From: Paracamarosporium sp. OC-R06-R3
Taxonomy: Eukaryota > Ascomycota > Dothideomycetes > Pleosporales > Didymosphaeriaceae
DNA: 64,000 bases
NCBI GenBank assembly: GCA_019828545.1
Contig: JACVRA010000178.1
Span: forward strand, 186,001-250,000
Reading direction: 5' to 3'
The notes under the pieces are model-generated. The model was not told where the DNA came from, searched no databases, and saw only the letters and a list, made by a program, of their open reading frames with translations. Below are positions 1 through 11,588 of this stretch, piece by piece (the first letter of the stretch is position 1; each line of letters starts with the position of its first letter). The position numbers and the translations under genes are program-made.

Positions 1-1187
1 TCCCCAATGCATCCCCTATCCCACCCCACACAACACGACCTTCCCTTTCGCCGAACCCTACGTGACACCTTCTAGAACTTCACCGCACCGCATCACCTCG
101 CATCACCTCGCATCACACGGCATGACATTCCAAGGGCCCCACTCCGCCACGCGAGCCCTTGCTCCCCCTCCCTCTCCCACCTCAGCCAACTATCTCTATC
201 TCAAAGCAGCAAGTATACGCCATCGCCACTAAGCACCACCAACACATCTTATGCACCGCACCAATGCGGCAGCCTACATAAAATATGCTTTATCGCCTGC
301 TTCCCTGCGTGCTTATTCGCGCTTGCTCACTGCGGGCCCCGCCATTGGCCGGCTAAGTTATCGAGATGCGGAGCGCCTGACGCAGATATTGCGTGGTATA
401 TTGTGCATGTATATTATTTATGTATATGTATATGTACTGTATGTATGTACGTACTGTACGTGTGCATGGATTGGATGGATGGGTAAGCGGATCGATGGGG
501 TACGCGAGCGAGCGCGCGCGATCGGTAGGCGAGAGAATGCGGCCTGAAGACTCGGGCTGCCTGGATGGAAGCACTGCCGGGTGCATGCAATTTAGGGAGG
601 CGGGATGTGCCGCGGCGGGTTTTTGCCTTCTTTTTGATTGATTGATTGATGAATTGGTTGTTGGGATAGGTAGATGAATAGGCTTGTGTTGTAGAGAGCA
701 GGGTCAAGCCGGTCCGATGCGAACACGTGGAAGCGAACAAACTTATTGGAAGTTACAAATGTAGCAATAAGTACGAGATAAGATCAGCGTGAGATGTGAT
801 ATCACCTAACCCATACGGCTTGATTTGAGATGTCGTCTGACAGAAACGTACCGACAGTCGATACTGCCGGCGATCGGTGAATATCGGTACGGTCCGCATG
901 TATTTTATTACAGTCCCATGCTACAAGCCAATGACAACACACGTATTATGCCTGCAAATGGATATCATGACAAAACATAAATCCTTCAACCAAATAACTC
1001 CATCATATAATCATGCACAGCGGTGTGAGCGTACGTGCGCTGGTATCTCGAAGCTTTTTCCAAACACAGGATCCACCCAAGATAATGAAACTAAATATCA
1101 AAAAAAATACCGGGTAATCAAGCGCTCCGCGGTGCATCATATCGCTAAGACATGCAACGATAATTGAAAACATGAACAAGCTGCAGC
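1..1187. other. Gene-free left edge
   Basis: No gene is supported. The short reading frames here have no recognisable domain, and several overlap simple-sequence DNA. The stretch is the 3' flank of the minus-strand gene that ends at 1188. Confidence 0.6.
402..468. repeat. Alternating purine-pyrimidine TG/TA-rich tract
   Basis: About 65 bases are dominated by TGTA, TATG and GTAC steps, almost strictly alternating purine and pyrimidine. The tract is low complexity and could adopt non-B (Z-like) DNA. A second small tract, four tandem copies of GATT, lies near 636-650. Both look like ordinary microsatellites. Confidence 0.7.
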
Positions 1188-3689
1188 TTATGCAAGTGCA
1201 GATCCGGTAGCTCGTGGACGGTGAGGACTGGTTGGTACAATGTGCGAGTTCTCAATAGTGGATTTCTGCATCTGAGCACGCTCTTCTCGCGGAGTCGCTT
1301 GATGCGGCAGCTGCTGCGGATCCTGTTCCGGAGCATCATGGTATTGGCTCTCACGTCCAGAGTTGTCGCTTTGTCCGCCCGGTGTTTGGCCTTCATCGTC
1401 CGCGTGATCCTCAGGACGATCCACGTCCATATCATCAGCATCCTTCGGGCTCTGCGTATCACGGGACTCGTCGGCGTACTCTCGTTTGATGTCGAATGAA
1501 CGAGTGTGCGACTCCTGGGCGCGGTGGTGATGGTGTTGATGCTGCGCTGTTCGTGGCTGTGCTGTGTGGTCTGTGTCATCCTCGAAGAGCTTGCGAGCGT
1601 AGTCGTGGTCTTTCCTCACTTCTTCCACGCCACTGGGAAAGATCTTAGACATGACATGCTTGTGCTTCTTCTGACTTGCCGTGGGTTCTGGCCCCGCCGA
1701 ACCATATCGTGTTGGGCTGGGCGTCTCGCTTGCCTTTATGCTTGTCGAGTGCTGAAGATTCGAAGGTGTTGGGGTAAAGCCTTGTTCTGAATTGAGGCGC
1801 TCTTCTTCCTCCTTTCGTGCATGGACCTTGCGTAAATTGGCAGCTGAAGACTGCGAACGCATGTCTGGTCGGCCGTCCTTACGGATCAGGACACCGTCGG
1901 CATTGCGGACTGGTTTGGTTCGCGTCTTTTTAGTGTGAGCATATGGATCAACCGGCAAGCCAACACTTGCGCCAGTAGTCACGCCCTGTAGGCCTAGACT
2001 TACAGAGCGGCCACTGGAGCCAGGGCGACCACCGCGTCCACCACCGCCACTTCCGCGACGAATGATACCTCTGCCCGAGCGGGCTACGCTGTAGTACCCA
2101 TCAGGGCTGATCTGTGAATCAGGAACGCCATGCCACTCGTCCCTTTCCCATTCTGGTGTGCTCAGAGGATGCGCGTATTGAGCGGGCATGCTCTTGCGGA
2201 CACGCCCACCGCGACTACCTGGGCCCCCGCCACGACCTCGTCCACGAGATGTGCGCACGTCTGTCATGATGCGCTGTGACTCGGGTCGCCAGCTGTCGTC
2301 GGAAGGTCCGTCTTGCGAGCCATAAGGAATGAAGTGGTGTTGTGACGCTAGGGTAGATTGAGGAACCGAGCTGGCTGGGATGCTTTGAGAAGGCAGCGTG
2401 TGCCGATGAGTGTGCACCCGAGCCGCATCTGAATCGTCTGTGTCCACATGTTCGTAAGGATAACTATGCTGGATTGGAGATCCGCTGTAGGCACCTCGGG
2501 GCTCAATAGGAGCAAGTTTAGGGCGCTTGCCAGGAGATTCGATTGACGGTCCAGCAGAGTCTTGCGGGCTGTCTACGCCGTTATGTGTCCGTTTTGCGCC
2601 AGCGTTGACCGATACCCATCCACCTTGGGATGAAGGCTCAGGTTGCTGCGCGGTGTCAGGAGTAACTGCAACGGATTGACTGCCTTGTGAGTTATATGAC
2701 TGGGTCCGCGGTCCGGATGGAACAGGAATATCGATCTGGGGTACTTGATTGGGTGGTGCACGGTAAGGAGCAGCGTGTGATGGCTGAACGAGACGTAGGG
2801 GAGCCTCTCGCGGCGAGTCATATTGAGATGGAGGTACCTGAGGCGGTGTGCCAGCAACGGCAGCAGCATCTTCGAGGCGCTGGATCTTGTTCTTCATGAT
2901 CTCAATCGTAATCTTCAGCGTCTCCACCTCATTGGTCTTGTGGTTCATGACAGCCATTTGTTGGGCCATGAGCTCGAGTGTAGAGTCTTGTCCGCTGATG
3001 GGATGCCCAGGACCTGCAGCGGCGGCACGAGCTTGTAGTTCGCGCGTAGCATGGACTTCGCGAGTAAGCCCCTCGAGCAGATCGCGGATGCCCAGCATCT
3101 CGTGCTGCAGCCTCCCTACAGCCTCGTCAACGCGGTGCAACTCTGAGTTTTGCTGGTGAAAGTGCGTGGTAAACTCGCGTCGAAGGCTCTCTCCTTCAAG
3201 TTGCAAAGTTTCCTCGTAATGCCGCATTTCGCGGCTCTGGGCCATCAGAGCACTGCCGTTCTGCGAGATCTGCGTCTGGAGGCGCTCGATGGCATCGAGT
3301 TGCACCTCCTGAGGTGGTCGGGGGTAAACCTGGCCATTGAGCCGCTGCTCCACGGGAGAGTGTGGATGCGATTGTGGTGCACTTGAAGGCAGCCGGCTGG
3401 ATACGTGACTGGGCTCCCTGGGAGACTGCTTGGGTGGCTGCGGTGCATACTGGACATCGTGCACGGGCTTCACAGCGGGCGAGGGCGAGGCCAGCGGGGG
3501 ATTGCTTGGTGACTTCTGGAGAGGGGCATGCAGTGGCAGGGGCGTCGGCGGTGAACGAGCTGTGTGAGGCGGGGGCAGCGACTGCCTGGTGGCCTCGAAG
3601 GACCTGTGGTGGTGTTGGTCATGGTGTTGGTCGTAGTGCATGTGGCGTGGGCCAGCCAGTGGAGGATGCGGCCGGGAGTCGACTTCCAT
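1188..3689 (-). CDS. Uncharacterised coiled-coil, RG-rich protein (833 aa)
   Basis: No family is recognised. The N-terminal 130 residues are rich in Pro, His and Ser. A predicted coiled coil of heptad-like Leu/Met/Glu segments follows at about residues 130-290. A disordered middle leads to two Arg-Gly clusters (SRGRGRGGG and RRGSGGGGRGGR, about residues 480-560), which resemble RGG motifs that bind RNA or are arginine-methylated. A basic segment with IRKDGRPDMR comes after them and may be the most conserved part. The C-terminus is His- and Asp-rich. I chose the second Met (MEVDSRP) because the 16 residues before it are low complexity; the frame could start at 3737. Single exon. A nuclear or RNA-linked role is inference from composition only. 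Confidence 0.6.
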   Translation of the reverse strand: MEVDSRPHPPLAGPRHMHYDQHHDQHHHRSFEATRQSLPPPHTARSPPTPLPLHAPLQKSPSNPPLASPSPAVKPVHDVQYAPQPPKQSPREPSHVSSRLPSSAPQSHPHSPVEQRLNGQVYPRPPQEVQLDAIERLQTQISQNGSALMAQSREMRHYEETLQLEGESLRREFTTHFHQQNSELHRVDEAVGRLQHEMLGIRDLLEGLTREVHATRELQARAAAAGPGHPISGQDSTLELMAQQMAVMNHKTNEVETLKITIEIMKNKIQRLEDAAAVAGTPPQVPPSQYDSPREAPLRLVQPSHAAPYRAPPNQVPQIDIPVPSGPRTQSYNSQGSQSVAVTPDTAQQPEPSSQGGWVSVNAGAKRTHNGVDSPQDSAGPSIESPGKRPKLAPIEPRGAYSGSPIQHSYPYEHVDTDDSDAARVHTHRHTLPSQSIPASSVPQSTLASQHHFIPYGSQDGPSDDSWRPESQRIMTDVRTSRGRGRGGGPGSRGGRVRKSMPAQYAHPLSTPEWERDEWHGVPDSQISPDGYYSVARSGRGIIRRGSGGGGRGGRPGSSGRSVSLGLQGVTTGASVGLPVDPYAHTKKTRTKPVRNADGVLIRKDGRPDMRSQSSAANLRKVHARKEEEERLNSEQGFTPTPSNLQHSTSIKASETPSPTRYGSAGPEPTASQKKHKHVMSKIFPSGVEEVRKDHDYARKLFEDDTDHTAQPRTAQHQHHHHRAQESHTRSFDIKREYADESRDTQSPKDADDMDVDRPEDHADDEGQTPGGQSDNSGRESQYHDAPEQDPQQLPHQATPREERAQMQKSTIENSHIVPTSPHRPRATGSALA

Positions 3690-6117
3690 GGTTGGTGGTT
3701 GGGTGGTTGCCGGATGGGGCGAATGCGGAAGCTGCACCTTGGAATCTACAGGAAAGGAAGGAAGTGGCTAGGGGCGAGTTCACATGGCAGCTCGATCTTG
3801 GGCAGTTTGAACAGGTCGCAGCAGCTGGTCGAGGGCGTCAGCACATTGTACGTCGTGCGGGCGCAGGCAGGTTTAAATGGAGGTTGTGGTGTTAATACCA
3901 GCTGCAGCCAAGTGCATGCGGGATCCCAGCAGGAGCAGCGCCACAGACGCGAGGGATGCTTTACACGGGCAGACTCACCGAAAGTAACAGCTTCTGCTTT
4001 GGGGCGTCGACGACGGTAGAGGCCAGCGGGCAGAGGCAGGCGGCGCGCTGGAACGGTGCTCTGGAACGGTGCTGGCGGGACTATCAGCATTAGCAGCTGG
4101 GCGCGTCGCAATGCGGGCGTGCGGGTTTAATAGTACATGATAAACGCATAGTGTGGAGATTATCTGGCAAGAAGGCTAGCGCAAGCGCGCTTGAAAAATT
4201 AAAATACAAGAGGCGTTGATTGGCGCCGGGATAAGCTCATAATGCTAGGGGAATATCGAATGCTCAACTGGGAAAAGAGACTGTGCGACGCCGCGAAAGG
4301 GTTGGGCCCTGCAACGGCCAAGGTTAAAGCTTACCATCCGTTTAATTCGGTGCCTATCGCTGCTCTCTCGTGCTGGCCCGCCGCCCGTAGCTGGCTGCTG
4401 GCTGGTGCTGGCTGGTGCTGGCTGCTGTAGGACGCGACCATACGACGCCGTGATCTGGTGCCACGCATCGACGAAGCGGCCTGCACAAGGACGCTCTCGG
4501 CCACCGCAAGTCTCCATTGATGAGAATAGCAGTCGACAAGCAAGGCTGACGGCCGCTGACGAAGGAGCAGTAGGCGTCCGGGTTGTGCACTGCAGGGTCG
4601 CAAATCGGTGAGTGGCCGGCTCCACCACAGCGCAGCGTAGCAGACGGTTTCAGAACGCGTGGCGGGCAGCAGCAGAGGCAGATCTCTACAGGCAAAAGGC
4701 CAGGGAAGCGTCTGGTTCAGGAATTAGAAATTAGCAGAAAGTCGAGTGTGGAGCCAAGTTTAGCAGTGAGACGTTGGCCTTTGCCAATCGCGGCCTAGGC
4801 GTGCTGATGACTATAAGCCGTCTATTACGAAAGTTGCCTATGTGCAGCCCTAATCGCTGCACCGCCGATCCGCACGTAACCTTGTGCTGCAGCTATCTCG
4901 TCTCCAACACCTGATCTCGTATGGCTGCTTCTCCCGGCGTCTCGCCCTGTGAGTCCAACTGCGACCACCGAGCCGGCCAACCACACGCCCACCAGCCCGC
5001 CATCGCCATTACCATGCAATAATACCCTCATACCCTCCCGCGCTAGCACTCTTCATCAAACAGGCCGTCTTAGCGTGCCATAGTAAGGAGCCTCGGCATT
5101 TCCGGTCAACCATATCATACGTGGGATCACGGTGAAAATACTGGCCTCGCTTCGCCCTGTCCCCTATCTCGCTAGGCTATTGTTGCGCACGCAAGACGAC
5201 ACGACTGTCGCTATCGCCAGCGCCAATTTTACTCGGACTGCTGATGACATGCTCGTGAAAGCGGACCTCCGTCTCGCGCGAGATTAGAATAATACCATCC
5301 GAATACACACACATGCCACAAGCATGGTAGCGTGCGACCGTAAGCCGGCGTCGCAAATACATGCCTATGTACATGGTACTATACATATAGCGCGTCATCT
5401 ATTTTTTTTTTCCTCTCTCCCTACACGTATGCCTCCGATCCGGCGCGGCAATCGCCGACGCACCCCAGCTACCATATCGTCCTACCATATGACTCTTCGC
5501 CAGGCGCGTGACTCTTCACATCCGACTGGCAGTGGTCATCATAGAAGCGTCCCGTGTACCACACGAGGACAAGATAGGCTAACGCATTGCATCGTGTCCA
5601 CGCAAGGGATACAAAGCGCAAGCATGTCACTAATTCGGCGCCGTCTCACAAATACGAACTACCAAACCACAATTAACTTGCCGCCCCTGTAGAGTATCGA
5701 ATGCGCTAATAAGCATTCGACACCGGTTCATTTGATGACAGATATCGTTGCAAGAGGTAAGTGCATTTGCCTTATCCAACGCTCGCTCCAAAATGTCACA
5801 TTCAGGCTCCCCGTATCCATGTTGCAATGCAACACACCCGTTGCGCCATCGCACAGCCGTGTATAATGCCCTACCATTCATTACATTACTTCACCCACCT
5901 ATAATAGGGTAGCCTTAATGTCCGTTATCCCAATTAGTCACGACACACAAACCCCTGATGCGCCCTATATCGCTGCGCAACCACATGCGCCTCCATTTTT
6001 CTCTAGCGTGGCACAACGTTTCAAGCTGAAAATGCTCCGTCGCACACCCCGTGCTCGGGGGGTTACAAATAAACTCTTTTATTCCATGTCTCTCTTCGTT
6101 GATCGAGTTAGCTCGCT
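3690..6117. other. 2.4 kb intergenic region
   Basis: No supported gene. It holds the upstream region of the coiled-coil gene and the 3' flank of the exonuclease gene. Small GCTG-type repeats occur at 4391-4428. Reading frames on both strands are short, lack domains and have biased composition. An unannotated non-coding transcript cannot be excluded. Confidence 0.5.
4391..4428. repeat. GCTG/GGTGCTG short tandem repeat
   Basis: A run of imperfect tandem copies of CTGGCTG and GGTGCTGGCT, an ordinary microsatellite in an intergenic region. Confidence 0.7.
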
Positions 6118-8541
6118 TTATTTGACGGCCATGAACCCGATCCCGTGCCTCGCGCGCTTCACGGCCCTAGAAAGCGCCTCCTCCTCGTCGCTGCCCCACT
6201 TTGTAATGCAGTCCCAGTTCTTTACCTTGAATTCATCCTTATGCTGTTCCTGCAGTTGGCGTAGGCGGCGAACTTCTCGCGGGTCGCCTGTCCCACTGTA
6301 TACGATGAAAGCTGTGCACGGTGGCAAAGACTTGTACACCTGGACAATGTGGTCTACCGTCTTGGAGACTTCTTTGCCGAGGGCTTCTTCTATGACTTCT
6401 TCGTTCCAGTCTGCTGAGAATCCGAGGCGTTCAAGAGCTGTTTGCCGCCTTGCTTTCGCCTCATCCGAGGCCCTGCCATCATCCCACCATCCGCGTACTA
6501 GTTCGAGTTCCCGCAAGCGCGCGAAGACGAAGTCCACCTGCTCGGTGGTACCATTCTTGCCCACTGCGAGGTCGCTCAGGACATGTTCAATGCCTTGAAC
6601 AACTTCAGCATCGCTGTCGCTTCCAATGGACAACTTTGCCTGCGCCCCAGGCCCCTGATTAGGATTACCCCAGTCGACCATGGCACCAGCCCGATTGGCA
6701 TCGTTCGACTTCGGTCGATGGGCGCGTTCCAGTCTTTTGAAGATGGACTCGGCGTTGGTCTCACTGGTGCCCCATTTAGGACCTCTTTCGCACTTTTGCT
6801 TGACGAGATTAAGGCAAGTCTTAGCGTCCTCTATACTATCGTGACCGCTCGTTCCTTTCTGGATGTCCTTTCGGAGGAATTTCTGCGCTAAATACTTCAG
6901 AGATTGCTTGTAGGGCGGACCTTTGATATGCGGGAATAGAATGCCAGTGTCGATCAAAAACGGATGCGTAAGCTTGATTGCATTCAGGTCCGAATTCAGG
7001 GAGTGTCCGATAAGGACAGTTTGCGGCGTAAGAATGTCCAGCAGTTCCTTCTGAATATCAGAGAGCGTGGTGGTGACGTCGCGAAGCATCTCTTCGGTTA
7101 TTCCAGACCACTGGGTGACGTAGTCTTTGATGGGAATATCAGGCTTGACAAGCTTATCCATTACTACAGTGCAATCCCAGTCGATGAGACTGATGCGCGT
7201 CAGCACAGACACGTCATTCTCGTCCTTGCACATCTCGCAGTCAACTGCTAGAATTCGTCTTCCGTTTGTAACACTGCCTTGCTCGATATCTTGTTGGGGG
7301 ATATTACCATCCTCCAGATGGGCTATGCGGCTGTCTACCCATCCATCTTCAGCTGCGCACCCAGCAGCTTTACGTCTCTGGTAGGCAGCTTGCTTGGCTT
7401 CGTCTGTGGTGAACCAAGCTGGATGAACGACATACTCATTCTCCTGCTGGTCAGCAAGCGTGGTGAGATATTCAGTGATGGGTGTGCGCTTGTTTTCCCA
7501 GTGCTTGGTGCCTTGTGGAAGCGGGCCTTTGTGGTTCCCACTCTTCTTGAGTTGCTTCTCCTCCTGGGTTTTTGGTATTTGTGAGGATAGCATGGCATGG
7601 ATTGGCGAATGAAGCTTGACGAAGTTCTTGCCACGATTCTCTACTGGGCCTAAAACGGGCCACACATGAGGAAATATGTCTGACAGAGGCTTGAGTGGAT
7701 CTGGCATTCTTTCAGGCTTCAATGATGCAGGATAGTAATCATCTCGCTTTATATCTAGCCGCTTTGGTTTCACGTCCTCATTAGTCTCGATAGTAGCGAA
7801 ACTTGACTCTAGAGGCAGTTGGCCGTTGAACATATCCAGTTCTAGTCCAGGAACCATGAGCACAACCACCTTACGGATACTGCTGCGATTCTCCACTGCG
7901 ACCCATTGAGGTGCAGTGCCATCGGCCAGTATGTAAAGCGCAAGAGCCTGCAAATCTGAGACCTTGATGGTACCATTCAGACGAGCATTGTGTGAATGCT
8001 TGATCACTGGATAATGCCGTTCGAGCTTACGCTCCTTTCGGCGTTCCTCTCGACTTTTAACCACATCATCTGTGGATACTTTGGCGCGCTCGGCTTCCTC
8101 CTCTCGCGTACTGAAGGGATTGTTCGGTTGCGGTCGAGGCTCGTCTAAATCATTATTCTTCGGTGCGAAAGGGTTCTCGTCAAAGATGAAGGGCGCTTTA
8201 GTAGAAGCCTCGGTGGGCTTGCTACCAACTTCAACTTCCTCGGTGGGCGGTGGGTCAACCGAGTGCGACCGACGTGGACTTGGACTGTAGCGACGTGCGC
8301 GCTTGAGCGCAAGATCCCGTCTGCGATCCCGTTCGCGCTGCTTGCTACTGTGACGATTCCTATGATGGTTGCCTCCAACCACTGTCCAGCCTTCGTCATT
8401 GTTCGAGGCTGCTGCGCTTGGCATCGATGCAGCTGAGTCTTGTTCGCCTTCCTTCAGGTATGCGAGGGTCGCTCCCAGGCCAAAATCCGCAGGCGCAGAT
8501 GGATCATCGGTTGACAAACTTCCGCGCTTTCGTTTCCCCAT
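6118..8541 (-). CDS. REX1: RNA exonuclease, Rex1-like DEDDh family (807 aa)
   Basis: This is a 3'-5' RNA exonuclease of the DEDDh superfamily. Rex1-type members trim the 3' ends of 5S rRNA, tRNA and other small RNAs in the nucleus. The exonuclease domain lies at about residues 430-585. It shows the metal-binding series: AVDCEMC (Asp and Glu), IGHSLNSDLNA (Asp), and GHDSIEDAKTC (His and last Asp). The long N-terminal part begins MGKRKRG and is basic and Ser-rich, suiting nuclear localisation. The start is the Met of MGKRKRG; the frame continues 59 residues upstream, but that part is unlike the family. Single exon. Rex3 or Rex4 are alternatives, but both are much shorter; the Rex1/REXO1 group fits the length best. 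Confidence 0.85.
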   Translation of the reverse strand: MGKRKRGSLSTDDPSAPADFGLGATLAYLKEGEQDSAASMPSAAASNNDEGWTVVGGNHHRNRHSSKQRERDRRRDLALKRARRYSPSPRRSHSVDPPPTEEVEVGSKPTEASTKAPFIFDENPFAPKNNDLDEPRPQPNNPFSTREEEAERAKVSTDDVVKSREERRKERKLERHYPVIKHSHNARLNGTIKVSDLQALALYILADGTAPQWVAVENRSSIRKVVVLMVPGLELDMFNGQLPLESSFATIETNEDVKPKRLDIKRDDYYPASLKPERMPDPLKPLSDIFPHVWPVLGPVENRGKNFVKLHSPIHAMLSSQIPKTQEEKQLKKSGNHKGPLPQGTKHWENKRTPITEYLTTLADQQENEYVVHPAWFTTDEAKQAAYQRRKAAGCAAEDGWVDSRIAHLEDGNIPQQDIEQGSVTNGRRILAVDCEMCKDENDVSVLTRISLIDWDCTVVMDKLVKPDIPIKDYVTQWSGITEEMLRDVTTTLSDIQKELLDILTPQTVLIGHSLNSDLNAIKLTHPFLIDTGILFPHIKGPPYKQSLKYLAQKFLRKDIQKGTSGHDSIEDAKTCLNLVKQKCERGPKWGTSETNAESIFKRLERAHRPKSNDANRAGAMVDWGNPNQGPGAQAKLSIGSDSDAEVVQGIEHVLSDLAVGKNGTTEQVDFVFARLRELELVRGWWDDGRASDEAKARRQTALERLGFSADWNEEVIEEALGKEVSKTVDHIVQVYKSLPPCTAFIVYSGTGDPREVRRLRQLQEQHKDEFKVKNWDCITKWGSDEEEALSRAVKRARHGIGFMAVK

Positions 8542-8941
8542 GCCGAGCAGCGCGACGGGCAGCGTGTGTATCGTAAAGGGCTGAGTATGCACAGTTCTAT
8601 TGTTCGAACTCGCGCAGGGGATTTTTGGGCACACTGCAGTGGTTAGGAATGCCCTGTAATGCGTGTACGAAATGTTGAAAAGCCTCGACAACAAATTGCA
8701 GGTTGCGGCTACCCGCAATGGCCCGTGCGTCGTTCATGCCAAGCATTATATGCATGCAGTAACTGGTCCCATTGAGTCCATTCGATGCTGGCATACAAAA
8801 TAGTCTTACCGTATTTACAGAGTGGATACACAAATATTTAGCTTCGAATCATATCTGTAGAGATCACTTGCTATTAACGAGCCACCTGCCGAACAGTTAT
8901 CATTCCTGACTATATGTGCTTGCATACTCCCGCTTGCAACT
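8542..8941. other. Intergenic: exonuclease promoter and VPS33 3' flank
   Basis: About 400 bases between two minus-strand genes. It must contain the exonuclease promoter and the VPS33 terminator. No specific motif stands out. Confidence 0.5.
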
Positions 8942-11213
8942 TCAGGCCGCAAATCGCGCCGTCTCAATTGCACTATCAATCAAGCTCCCACCTCGAATCA
9001 TATTGGTCGAGCACACTACAATTCTGCTTCCCCTCCCCTCCCCTCCAGCCTCCTTGAGTTTCCCGCCAATGAACCTCAAAGCCGCAATCTCGGCCCTCGA
9101 TACGCCTCCCAAGAAGAACACCACAATCGTCTTCGCAGCGTCATTATGACTTCCATTCAACATGTTCCGCGCCTTAATCGCCTTCTCCTCGCCTGTTTGT
9201 GTTTCGTCAAAAGTTGCTCCACGCACATACTTACAGGCATCATCGAAGATGCGGAGGCCTTGTGCAAGGGGGTTTGCCTGAGCTGCGGCGCGGGGATCAG
9301 AAGGTGGCTTGATGGCATTCGCAAGGGTGTGTTTTTGAATGATGGACTGGACGATTCGAACCGAAAGTGGTGCATAACCCGAGAATGTATATGATATGTC
9401 GTTCGGCTCTGCTTCATTCACTTCATCATCCCATATTTTCAGGGACTTTCGAAGTGGTGTGTAGTTCGTAACTGAGCCCGGCTTTGCGGCCGGCGTAGCG
9501 CCCAAGCCCGATCCCCCGCGTGGCTGCAAAAGGTTCATCTTCTCGAGAGATGAGAGCGTAAGGATATGCTGAGGGCCGTAGGCTTGAATTACAGTTCGCT
9601 TGAAATTTTCCAGATCTTTGGGTCGCATGCCGGCATTGGCAGTGCTTTCCAAACAGAGGAGTCGGAGTATTGCACTCAATGGGACATCACGGTTGATGAG
9701 CTCATTGATGGTCTCATGCTGCGTCGTAGGATCCAGACCAGACATAATGTTTTGTTGGACTTCAAGTGATCGCCGAAAGACGTCGGTATGTGTGAATTTG
9801 ATGATTTCTTCGGCAAGTGAAGTATGAAGCTTCAAGCTCGCTTGCTCGGCCTGATAACCGGGTAACTTTGCAACGAACTCGCGCAACTCGGCTGTAGTTT
9901 TGGCTGCAAGTTGGTTACGCTCAGTGCTGCTTTGAAGTCGTCGAGCTGCCTTGTTGAGCAAATTTCCGACAATGGCAAAGTTAGAATCTCCGAGAGTGGC
10001 GTACAAAGGGTCTTTCGAATCAATCACGATCTTGCGCTTCATGCTGGTTGATGCTGACCCGCTCTGTCCAGGTTGCGGTGCAGCTCCTCCAACAACAGAC
10101 GAATCAACTTCTGTTTGGTTAGCCGAGATGTTGAAAACCTCATCAATAAGGCCTTCATATGTCAATTGGGTGAGGAGTACAGTTGGAAAGTCCACCTCGC
10201 GGTCAATGATGATCAGGCTGTCGACCAGGGAGCTGGGAGCCAAGCCTAGAAAAGACGGGCTACTATTGCTGGAGGCTTCACCAGCAGTGACTTCGTTACG
10301 CATGCGGATAAGTAAGTCAGCTAGGCGCTTGCCATTGTCGCCTTTGCCTATAATGCGTGGAAAGAGGCCATGCTTTTGCTGCTGCTGCATGAGGGCTCTG
10401 GCAGCAAGATATATCGAAGTTGGATCTTGACGCTGCAAGAAATGAGTTCAACTTCCCAAACAAGCATTTTAGGCATACCAGATAAAGATCTGTCACGGTA
10501 TCATCAAGCTCCAACGACAGCACATCGTCTGCTAATGGAACGAAGAACAACGGCCATTCGCTCACGCTTGCCTCGCCCAGCACGCCCGCTTCCTCGAGGA
10601 GCTGGTCCGAGACAAGGGTTCGTCGCGGAACCCAGAAGATCGAAAATTCATGCTCTATCTGGCTTTCTCGACGCAGACGCTTTATCTGATCTGAAAGCTT
10701 TGTTAGCATCGTACAATAGATAACTCCTCTATAGTATAAGAGAGGGCATCCAATAAAAATGCTATGATCGATCTAGGGCGCAAGACTGACTAAACAGAGT
10801 GGGATGCGATCTGCCTAGCCTACTTTTTGTCCCGATTGCCCATGGTAACCAAAGATCGCAGAAAGTAAGCAAGTCGTATGGACTTACCAGCGACGGCCTT
10901 TACCGTCTTCGCCTTCTCGCCTCTAACGAGAAAAACCACATTCCGTTGCGACGAGTTGACATTATCGTTCTCGAGGAAAAAGAACTTATCTACACCGTAT
11001 TCCTGCAGCGTTGAGGACTTGACGAGTAGGTTCACTGATCCCGCAAGCGCCTTTTCAAGCACTAGGTTTTTCTTGCCTCTGATCTGTTGATGGTGTCAGC
11101 GAAGGAAATGTACAGCGATGAAGATATTACCCTACACCCTCAAGCAGGAGCAACAGGTCCCGGCGAGCCTTCTCGGATATCTCCGAGGCATTAAACGGTG
11201 TTATCGGAGCCAT
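8942..11213 (-). CDS. VPS33: Vacuolar sorting protein Vps33 (Sec1/Munc18 family, 658 aa)
   Basis: Vps33 is the SM-protein subunit of the HOPS and CORVET tethering complexes, which chaperone SNARE assembly at endosomes and the vacuole. Four exons are visible: 11213-11136, 11083-10888, 10690-10479 and 10432-8942. The first encodes MAPITPFNASEI and ends in LLLLLEG; the second opens with RGKKNLVLEKALAG, a family-typical block. The third carries the IFWVPRRTLVSDQLLEEAGV segment. The last holds SLIIIDREVDFPTVLLTQLTYEG, the characteristic Sec1-family signature, and near the C-terminus VVFFLGGVSRAEIAALRF. Joined length is divisible by three and matches the usual 650-690 residues. The gene lies just downstream of VTA1, another endosomal factor, but the two have separate promoters. 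Confidence 0.93.
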
Positions 11214-11588
11214 GTTGATCAAGATCGAGAGATGCAGAAGGTAGGTTTGAGGTGCGTAGGCATGGTGATGCCGACGTCGCTGCCTCTCGCACAAGCTCGA
11301 TGAACAGAGCGAGGTTGGTTAGGAGGCGCAAGAAAAAAGAGCACGTGCGTAATGATTAGTCATTCCGTCGCGTCCCATAACGCTTGGCATTGATCTTCGG
11401 AACGTCCAGAACAACGGATATTTGGCAGAGAATAACGAATGATGTGAAGATCGCTGAATTACCTAATGCATTGTGGGACGTACTATGCTTCTATCTACTT
11501 GTGTGGGGTATACGCAACATCCAGTTTCTAGTAGGGAACAAACGATCCTTGACTCGCCCAATTATATCTGACATCACGAATAGCGTTG
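11214..11588. other. Intergenic: VPS33 promoter and VTA1 3' flank
   Basis: About 375 bases between two minus-strand genes. No gene or distinctive element was seen. Confidence 0.5.

Noticed and set aside
3362..4019. Plus-strand frames overlapping the coiled-coil gene start
   Set aside because: GC-rich low-complexity translation, overlapping a better-supported minus-strand gene.
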